Source: Actinomycetota bacterium
GTDB taxonomy: Bacteria; Actinomycetota; Actinomycetes; Actinomycetales; Cellulomonadaceae
Assembly: GCA_018898235.1 (NCBI GenBank)
Contig: JAHIJU010000034.1
Span: 1-11,723 of the forward strand
DNA: 11,723 nucleotides
Reading direction: 5' to 3'
The translations under genes were made by a program, and so were the position numbers. The notes under the pieces are model-generated. The model was not told the DNA's origin, searched no databases, and was given only the letters and a program-made list of their open reading frames with translations. Positions 7,333-11,723 of this stretch are shown in pieces (position 1 is the first letter of the stretch; the number at the start of each line of letters is the position of its first letter).

Positions 7333-8333
7333 CGGATCTCCTCGCGGGTGGCGGGCTCGTCGTCCCGGCCGGTGAGGGCGAGGAACACCTCGTCCAGGGT
7401 GGGTTGGGTGACCTGCAGCGCGGTCACCTCGATGGCGGCCTGGCGCAGCGCGACGAGCACATCGCCGACCAGCCCGGGGTCGGACACCGGGACGTTGAGC
7501 CGGCGGCCCTCGGGGGAGCGGAACGGCGTGGTGCCGAGCACCCGGCCGGCGATCTGCGCGGCCCTGCCCTCGGTGTCCATCTCGGCCAGGTCGAGGATCA
7601 GCGTGGAGCTGCCGACCTGGGCCTTGAGCTGGTCGGGGGTGCCCTCGGCGACCTTGCGGCCGTGGTCGATGACGGCGATCCGGTCGGCCAGCTGGTCGGC
7701 CTCGTCCAGGTACTGGGTGGTGAGCAGGATGGTCGCCCCTTCGGCGACCAGGGTGCGGATGGTGTCCCACATCTGTCCGCGGGTGCGCGGGTCCAGGCCG
7801 GTGGTCGGTTCGTCGAGGAAGATGAGCGGTGGTCGGCTGATGAGGCTGGCGGCCAGGTCGAGCCGTCGGCGCATGCCGCCGGAGAACTGGCGCAACGGCC
7901 GGCCCGCGGCATCCTCGAGCCCGAACCGGCCGAGCAGCTCGGTGGCGGTGGCGCGTGCGTCGTGGCGGCTCAGCCCCTGCAGGCGGCCGAACAGCCGCAG
8001 GTTCTCGGTGGCGGTGAGGTTCTCGTCGACCGAGGCGTACTGGCCGGTGACGCCGATGAGCTGGCGCACCACGTGCGGCGACTCGGCGACGTCGACGCCG
8101 AAGATCTGCGCCCGACCGCTGTCGATCGACAGCAGCGTGGCGAGCATGCGCAACGTCGTGGTCTTGCCTGCGCCGTTGGGCCCGAGGACGCCGACGATCT
8201 CGCCGGCGGTGACCTCGAGGTTCACGTGGTCGACGGCACGCGTGGCGCCGAAGTTCTTGACGAGGTCCTGGACCAGGACGGCAGGTGCCGTTCCGGTGGA
8301 CCTGGTCGGGGGATCGTGCAGCAGTGTGGTCAT
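7329..8333 (-). CDS. ABC exporter ATP-binding protein, DrrA-like
   Basis: This is the ATPase subunit of the downstream ABC exporter pair, 334 residues, cytoplasmic face. Walker A GPNGAGKTT is at 51-59. The Q-loop lies in GVTGQYASVDENLTATENL (about 94-112), the ABC signature FSGGMRRR at 150-157, Walker B LIFLDEP with D174-E175, and the D-loop TGLDP. The switch position reads TTQYLDEAD, with Gln in place of His, which is usual in the DrrA daunorubicin-resistance family. The C-terminal tail (about 235-334), with TLDEVFLALTG near the end, also matches DrrA. The start ATG has GAGG on the minus strand (8342-8345) eight bases upstream. Its stop overlaps the permease start by four bases. A gap of 105 bases separates it from the other exporter pair upstream, so it may be transcribed with that pair or from its own promoter. 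Confidence 0.95.
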   Translation of the reverse strand: MTTLLHDPPTRSTGTAPAVLVQDLVKNFGATRAVDHVNLEVTAGEIVGVLGPNGAGKTTTLRMLATLLSIDSGRAQIFGVDVAESPHVVRQLIGVTGQYASVDENLTATENLRLFGRLQGLSRHDARATATELLGRFGLEDAAGRPLRQFSGGMRRRLDLAASLISRPPLIFLDEPTTGLDPRTRGQMWDTIRTLVAEGATILLTTQYLDEADQLADRIAVIDHGRKVAEGTPDQLKAQVGSSTLILDLAEMDTEGRAAQIAGRVLGTTPFRSPEGRRLNVPVSDPGLVGDVLVALRQAAIEVTALQVTQPTLDEVFLALTGRDDEPATREEIR

Positions 8334-8393
8334 GGGGCAAGCCTCGGTTCGTGTGGTGTCACGCCACCCTCATGGCGGTGTCGTGGTGGGTGC

Positions 8394-8412
8394 GGCGCCC
8401 CCGGAGGGCGCC
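8394..8412. terminator. GC hairpin between the two exporter pairs
   Basis: GGCGCCC and GGGCGCC form a perfect 7-pair stem around a 5-base loop. It sits in the 105-base gap between the stop of the upstream permease (8439) and the start of the downstream ATPase (8333). No T-tract follows. It could be a weak terminator or an RNA-processing site that sets the ratio of the two pairs. I see no convincing -35/-10 pair in the rest of this gap. Confidence 0.35.
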
Positions 8413-8438
8413 CATGGCGGGACAGGGGGTGGTCGGGT

Positions 8439-9233
8439 TCAGCCGCGCTTGCGCAGCGCGGACCCAGCGCCGACCACGGCGGCCAGGCACCAGACGCCCA
8501 GCACGATCCAGGAGCGGCCCGGCACGGTGAAGTCGTGCGGGGCGAGCCCGGCCCGGATCACCTGGGCCATGGGTTCGAGCGGCAGCCAGGCGTGCAGGTT
8601 CTGGGCCCAGTCGGGCATCCGGTCGGCCGGGAAGCTGATCGGGGTGAACAGCAGCACGACGAACACGAGCACCTGGGACATGAGCTGGGCGACGGTGGGC
8701 GCGAGCATCGAGGCCATGGCGTAGCCGACGGCGGCCGAGGTCAGGGACACGATGAGCGCGGCGGGCACCAGCCACCAGGTCGGCGCGAGGTCGGCGTCGA
8801 ACCGGATCGCCCCGGCGATGATGCCGAGCACCAGCCCCGGCAGCGCGATGAGCGTCCAGACGGTCAGATCGGCCACCAGGAAGAGGCCGCGCGGCACGGG
8901 CAGTGTGCGCAGCCAGTCGAGCGAGCCCTCGGTGCGGGACTGGCTCACGGCCTGCGGGGTCATCACGAGACCGACGGTGATGAGGGCGACCGTCGGGGCG
9001 CCGGTGGCCAGGTAGAGCCCGGCGAGGTGGTCGGGGTGCCCGACGAGCAACCCGTACCCGGCGATGGTGGCGACCGACAGCAGGATCTGGACCAGGACCA
9101 GCAGGGGCAGCGACTGCGCGCTGCGGCGCAGCTGCCACTGGATGAGGAGCCCGGTCTGGGCCCAGGAGTCCGCGAGGCGCACGGCGAGCGGACGCTGGGC
9201 GGTGGCGACGGGGGCAAGGGTGGCGGTGCTCAT
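8439..9233 (-). CDS. ABC-2 type exporter permease
   Basis: This is an integral membrane permease of 264 residues, partner of the ATPase encoded just upstream. After a short cytoplasmic head it shows about six hydrophobic stretches, including LLVLVQILLSVATIAGYGLLVG, VALITVGLVMTPQAV, LIALPGLVLGIIAGAI, WWLVPAALIVSLTSAAVGYAM, MSQVLVFVVLLFTPISF and IVLGVWCLAAVVGAGSAL. The SRTEGSLDWLRTLPVPR loop after the second helix is the cytoplasmic segment expected of ABC-2 permeases, and FPADRMPDW is the conserved region before the last helices. The start overlaps the ATPase stop by ATGA, and GAGGAG (9242-9247 on the opposite strand) lies eight bases upstream. It is only loosely similar to the other permease in this window, so the two pairs look like different exporters rather than a recent duplication. 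Substrate unknown. Confidence 0.9.
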   Translation of the reverse strand: MSTATLAPVATAQRPLAVRLADSWAQTGLLIQWQLRRSAQSLPLLVLVQILLSVATIAGYGLLVGHPDHLAGLYLATGAPTVALITVGLVMTPQAVSQSRTEGSLDWLRTLPVPRGLFLVADLTVWTLIALPGLVLGIIAGAIRFDADLAPTWWLVPAALIVSLTSAAVGYAMASMLAPTVAQLMSQVLVFVVLLFTPISFPADRMPDWAQNLHAWLPLEPMAQVIRAGLAPHDFTVPGRSWIVLGVWCLAAVVGAGSALRKRG

Positions 9234-10171
9234 GCTGCGTGCTCCTCGGTGGTGGCGACGAGGTCGACGTAGACGTCCTCGAGGGAGGTCGGGGCCAGTG
9301 CGTAGCGCTCGATGCGGCCGGCGCTCTGCTCGTCACCGGCCCACTGGACGGCCGCGGCGGCCTGGGCAGCGGGGACCGTGGTCGTGGCGCGCAGATGTCC
9401 CCGGTCGACGACGGTCGAGCCCTCGGGCCAGTGCGGCTGGCGGCCGGGGATCAGGTCGACCTCGAGCGACAGGTGACCGGAGCGGGCCGCGGTGAGCTCG
9501 GCCGGGGTGCCGGCCGCGAGCACCGTGCCCTGGTCCAGCACCGCGAGGTGGTCGACCACCCGTTCGGCCTCGCGGACGTTGTGGGTGACGAGGAGCACGG
9601 CGGCACCGTCGTCGGCCAGCGCGCGGATCTGGCTCCACAGCAGCCGCCGACGCACCGGGTCGACGTCGTTGGTCGGTTCGTCGAGCACGACGAGCCGACC
9701 GGGGACGACGGCCGTCATGGCGAAGGCGGTGAGCCGGGCGATGCCCCCGGACACCTTCTCGGCGGGGGTGTTGGCCCACGGCCCCAGGTCGAGCGCGGCG
9801 ATGAGGTGCTCGGTGCGGGCCCTCACGTCGGCCGTGCGCCCCCCGCGGATGCGGCCGACCAGCTCGACGGCCCGTCGCGGGGTCAGGCCGGTGATCGGCA
9901 CGTTGGCCTGCGCCTGGACGCTGGCGAGCCGCCGTGCCGCATCGGGGTCGGCGACCGCGTCCACGCCGGCCAGGGTGATGGTTCCCGAGTCCGGGCGCAG
10001 CAGCCCGACGACCTGGTTGACCAGCGTGGACTTGCCGGCCCCGTTGTGGCCGAGCAGCCCGACCACCTGGCCCGCGTCGACGTCCAGGTCGACACCCGCG
10101 TTCGCCTGGACCGCGGACGGGCCGCGTCCGAACCGCTTGTGCAGGTCCCGGACCCGCAGCACCTCGTCCAT
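9230..10171 (-). CDS. ABC exporter ATP-binding protein with divergent signature
   Basis: This is the ATPase subunit of the first exporter pair, 313 residues. Walker A GHNGAGKST is at 41-49, Walker B LVVLDEP at 160-166 with D164-E165, the D-loop NDVDP at 168-172, and the switch histidine at 197 (THN). The ABC signature reads VSGGIARLT (140-148): the two glycines are kept, but the usual Gln/Met and the Arg run after them are replaced. It should still bind ATP; its turnover is less certain. The C-terminal extension (about 225-313) ends in LEDVYVDLV, like the tail of ABC-2 exporter ATPases. GAGGGAG (10176-10182 on the opposite strand) is a strong ribosome site. This gene starts the exporter operon and faces the divergent TetR gene across an operator-rich gap, so it is probably repressed by that protein. 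Confidence 0.93.
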   Translation of the reverse strand: MDEVLRVRDLHKRFGRGPSAVQANAGVDLDVDAGQVVGLLGHNGAGKSTLVNQVVGLLRPDSGTITLAGVDAVADPDAARRLASVQAQANVPITGLTPRRAVELVGRIRGGRTADVRARTEHLIAALDLGPWANTPAEKVSGGIARLTAFAMTAVVPGRLVVLDEPTNDVDPVRRRLLWSQIRALADDGAAVLLVTHNVREAERVVDHLAVLDQGTVLAAGTPAELTAARSGHLSLEVDLIPGRQPHWPEGSTVVDRGHLRATTTVPAAQAAAAVQWAGDEQSAGRIERYALAPTSLEDVYVDLVATTEEHAA

Positions 10172-10185
10172 CGTTCTCCCTCATC

Positions 10186-10228
10186 GTGCCGACCGGAACA
10201 TACCGGAGTGGTCGACACCGGAACGTAC
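10186..10228. promoter_or_regulatory. Related operator half-sites near the exporter start
   Basis: ACCGGAACATAC (10192-10203) and ACCGGAACGTAC (10217-10228) are near-identical direct repeats 25 bases apart. The first is part of GCCGACCGGAAC, which resembles the palindromes at 10234 and 10256. These may be secondary repressor sites covering the -10 and leader of the exporter operon. They are weaker as palindromes than the other two. Confidence 0.4.
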
Positions 10229-10250
10229 TCACATACCGACCGGTACGCAA
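10222..10250 (-). promoter_or_regulatory. Predicted promoter of the exporter operon
   Basis: On the minus strand TTGCGT (10245-10250) and TACGTT (10222-10227) are separated by exactly 17 bases and fit a sigma-70-type promoter. Transcription would start near 10215, about 44 bases before the ATPase ATG. The palindrome at 10234-10245 sits in the spacer and touches the -35, a classic repressor position. Confidence 0.5.
10232..10247. promoter_or_regulatory. Candidate TetR operator 1 (CATACCGACCGGTACG)
   Basis: TACCG and CGGTA form a perfect 5-base inverted repeat around AC (10234-10245). The site lies inside the predicted exporter promoter, between -35 and -10. A sibling site follows 24 bases on, centre to centre. 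The extended-TetR protein encoded 37 bases away is the likely ligand-controlled binder. Confidence 0.6.
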
Positions 10251-10255
10251 GACGC

Positions 10256-10271
10256 CATACCGATCGGCATG
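10256..10271. promoter_or_regulatory. Candidate TetR operator 2 (CATACCGATCGGCATG)
   Basis: This 16-base palindrome has one mismatched pair (CATRCCGATCGGYATG) and shares CATACCGA-CGG with operator 1. It ends at the base before the predicted -10 (TACGCT) of the divergent regulator gene, so binding here would block that promoter and give autoregulation. Confidence 0.6.
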
Positions 10272-10277
10272 TACGCT
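10272..10277 (+). promoter_or_regulatory. Possible -10 of a leaderless regulator transcript
   Basis: TACGCT fits the actinobacterial TANNNT -10 pattern and is followed by six bases and then the ATG at 10284. Transcription would thus begin at or next to the start codon, which fits the lack of any ribosome site there. No clear -35 is seen, so this is tentative. Confidence 0.35.
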
Positions 10278-10283
10278 TGGCCG

Positions 10284-11036
10284 ATGGCACGCAAGGACGA
10301 CGACGACGATCTCGGTGTGGCTGCACGGGCGCTGGCCGATGCGGTGACCACGCTCAGCAAGGCGCTCGGCCAGGGCCTCACCGAAGCGAGTCAGGAGGTG
10401 GGCACGCAGCTCGCCTCATCGCTGCGCGAGGTCTCCCGGGAGCTTGCCGATGCCTCCGTGGAGGTCGGTCGCCGGGCGGGGGAGCAGCGTCGCCGCGCCA
10501 AGGCGGACCGCACCCGCGCCGCCCTGCTCGACGCCGCCCGCACGGTGTTCGCCCGGCAGGGCTACGAGGGCGCCAGCGTCGGAGACGTGGCGTCCGAGGC
10601 CGGCTTCACCAAGGGCGCGGTCTACGCCAACTTCGGCGGCAAGGAAGAGCTGCTGATGGAGATCGTCCGCGAGCTCGGCCAGGACGAGGTCGCCTGGTAC
10701 GCCGAACGCGACGGACAGGATCTCGCCTCGGCACTGCACTGCGCCCACGACGACCCGGAGCTGCTGGTCCGCACCCTGCTGTCGCTGGAGATCTTCACCT
10801 ACGCCGTCCGGCACGCCGACTCCCGCAAGGTCCTCGCGCCGATCATCGGCACGAGCCTGACCAACGCGGCGCGCCTGCTCCACCCTGGCGACGATGAGCC
10901 GACCCAGGACGAGCGGGACACCGCGATCGGGCTGCTCGCGGTGCACACCTACGTCTCGGTGCTGGAACCGCTCCTCGGCGATGAGCTCGTCGGTGTCGCC
11001 GACCGGCTCACGGCCCGGCTCCTCCCGCCTGCGTAG
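10284..11036 (+). CDS. TetR family regulator with long helical N-terminal extension
   Basis: This is a 250-residue predicted repressor. The TetR DNA-binding domain starts only around residue 72: helix 1 KADRTRAALLDAARTVFARQG, then the helix-turn-helix at about 97-117 (ASVGDVASEAGFTKGAVYANF) and GGKEELL. Before it lies an unusual extension: K4 followed by five aspartates (5-9), then about 60 residues without proline in which V21, L24, L28, L32, V39, L43, L47, V50 and L54 repeat every three to four positions. This is the pattern of one long amphipathic helix, ending in a basic patch (RRRAK). The C-terminal ligand domain has no recognised signature. ATG 10284 is chosen because of the leaderless -10; ATG 10269, in frame, would add five residues but lies inside an operator. 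It is divergent from the exporter operon and probably represses both it and itself. Confidence 0.92.
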   Translation: MARKDDDDDLGVAARALADAVTTLSKALGQGLTEASQEVGTQLASSLREVSRELADASVEVGRRAGEQRRRAKADRTRAALLDAARTVFARQGYEGASVGDVASEAGFTKGAVYANFGGKEELLMEIVRELGQDEVAWYAERDGQDLASALHCAHDDPELLVRTLLSLEIFTYAVRHADSRKVLAPIIGTSLTNAARLLHPGDDEPTQDERDTAIGLLAVHTYVSVLEPLLGDELVGVADRLTARLLPPA

Positions 11037-11080
11037 GGCCGGCGGGCGCCGCCCACAGGCAACCCTCATGACTTCTGCAG

Positions 11081-11103
11081 CACTCCTCCGGTTTGGTGGA
11101 GTG
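11081..11103. other. Stem-loop between the regulator and the membrane protein gene
   Basis: CACTCC pairs with GGAGTG, and after one T-T mismatch CC pairs with GG, leaving a 5-base loop. It lies 45 bases after the regulator stop. It may end the regulator transcript, though no T-tract follows, or it may lie in the leader of the next gene. The rest of 11037-11152 shows no gene and no convincing promoter. Confidence 0.4.
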
Positions 11104-11152
11104 ACATGGGTCCTGTCGACGCCACCAGGGCTCGACGAGGGAGGTAGGTGCC

Positions 11153-11723
11153 ATGTCGGAGCAGCAGCCGTTCGATCGCGAGCCGGTCGCGCCCACCGAG
11201 CCCCTCGCCGTGGTCGATCCGACGGAGCCCATGCCGTCGGTCGACCCGATGGTGCGCATACCGCCGGTTGCCACGACGGAGGCAACTGAGCAGGTGGCCC
11301 CGCAGGCCCTGGTGGCGCCGATCCACACCGTCCCTGCTGCTACGCACGCGGCGGGGTCGACGACGGCGACGGGGGCCGGAGCGCCCACCGTGCCGTCCAT
11401 GCAGGTGACCACGCCTGAGGGGGCGTGGTCACCGGCACTCGAGGCGCAGCCCACGCAGCAGCTGCCGGGCGGGCAGCAGGCGGCGTGGGCTGCGCCGGGA
11501 GTCCATCCGGCGTCCGCGCCCTTCCACCCTCAGAGCGGGCAGCAGCCGCCGAACGTCGCCGTCGACCCGAGGCGGCGCCGGGTGCGGCGGCCGGTGGTCG
11601 GCGGCGTCGCGGCTGCGGTGCTCGGGTTGGCGCTCATCGGTGGCGGGATCGCCGTGAGCGGTGCGACCGACACCCGGACCACCACCACGAGCGACACGTC
11701 GTTGTCTGAGGGCCAGCAAGGGA
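11153..11723 (+). CDS. Membrane-anchored protein with Pro/Gln-rich head, probable HtrA/trypsin-like protease (3' truncated)
   Basis: The frame is open from ATG 11153 to the window end (190 codons). GAGGGAGG (11137-11144) is a strong ribosome site eight bases upstream. Residues 1-139 are low-complexity, rich in Pro, Ala, Thr, Val and Gln (PTQQLPGGQQ, HPQSGQQPP), with no cysteine. A basic cluster (RRRRVRR, 140-146) then precedes one membrane helix, about 148-168 (VVGGVAAAVLGLALIGGGIAV), and a Thr/Ser-rich outer linker. Positive residues on the N-terminal side predict the head inside and the rest outside. This is the usual architecture of actinobacterial DegP/HtrA/PepD serine proteases, in which a trypsin domain and often PDZ follow. 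No catalytic residue is in the window, so the protease call is inference. Penicillin-binding or anchored lipoprotein-like proteins with similar heads are alternatives. Codons 84-94 contain a perfect 12-bp inverted repeat. Confidence 0.75.
   Translation, partial: MSEQQPFDREPVAPTEPLAVVDPTEPMPSVDPMVRIPPVATTEATEQVAPQALVAPIHTVPAATHAAGSTTATGAGAPTVPSMQVTTPEGAWSPALEAQPTQQLPGGQQAAWAAPGVHPASAPFHPQSGQQPPNVAVDPRRRRVRRPVVGGVAAAVLGLALIGGGIAVSGATDTRTTTTSDTSLSEGQQG
11404..11433. repeat. Perfect 12-bp inverted repeat inside a coding region
   Basis: GGTGACCACGCC (11404-11415) and its exact complement (11422-11433) flank a 6-base loop, TGAGGG. It lies in codons 84-94 of the low-complexity head of the membrane protein (around QVTTPEGAWSP), far from the gene end, so a terminator role is unlikely unless conditional. 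Confidence 0.7.

Noticed and set aside
7709..7718. Gln in place of the switch histidine in the DrrA-like ATPase as a sign of inactivation
   Set aside because: TTQYL at this site is usual in the DrrA family, so alone it is not evidence for a dead enzyme.
7257..9272. 671-codon plus-strand frame opposite the exporter genes
   Set aside because: It is an antisense shadow. The minus strand has intact Walker, signature and membrane segments over the same span.

Overview
The window is very GC-rich DNA with strong third-position G/C bias. It carries an SmpB gene, a LigC-type ATP-dependent ligase, an AfsR-like regulator and TetR-controlled ABC exporters. This points to a high-GC actinobacterium (Actinomycetota). 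I cannot place the genus from sequence alone. I see no rRNA, tRNA, CRISPR array, insertion sequence or phage gene, and no stretch over 300 bases without a gene.

Layout. (1) 1-1526, plus strand: the 3' part of smpB (trans-translation), then an ATP-dependent DNA ligase of the LigC type. (2) 1493-3298: a TetR repressor on the minus strand, whose end overlaps the ligase gene convergently, and a divergent NAD(P)-binding epimerase/reductase. Two identical palindromes lie between them and look like the repressor's operators. (3) 3367-6492, plus strand: a 1041-residue AfsR/SARP-like regulator with a winged helix, a BTAD region, a P-loop NTPase and a helical-repeat tail. Its last codons form a perfect 17-bp hairpin facing the convergent exporter genes. 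(4) 6499-10171, minus strand: two ABC-2 exporter pairs in tandem, each an ATPase whose stop overlaps the permease start by ATGA. The upstream pair has a degenerate ABC signature and the downstream pair is DrrA/DrrB-like. (5) 10172-10283: a compact control region with repeated CCGACCGG-like palindromes between the exporters and a divergent TetR regulator that has an unusual 70-residue helical N-terminal extension. (6) 11153 to the end, plus strand: the start of a membrane-anchored protein with a Pro/Gln-rich cytoplasmic head, probably a trypsin/HtrA-like protease whose catalytic domain lies beyond the window.

How the parts work together. There are two separate repressor-plus-target modules, both divergent. 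The first TetR probably controls the reductase. The second probably controls its own gene and up to four exporter genes, so that a ligand releases both efflux pumps together. The AfsR-like regulator has no biosynthetic genes beside it here, so its targets are unknown. The most notable signals are the two operator arrays, the extended TetR protein, and the long hairpin shared by two convergent transcription units.
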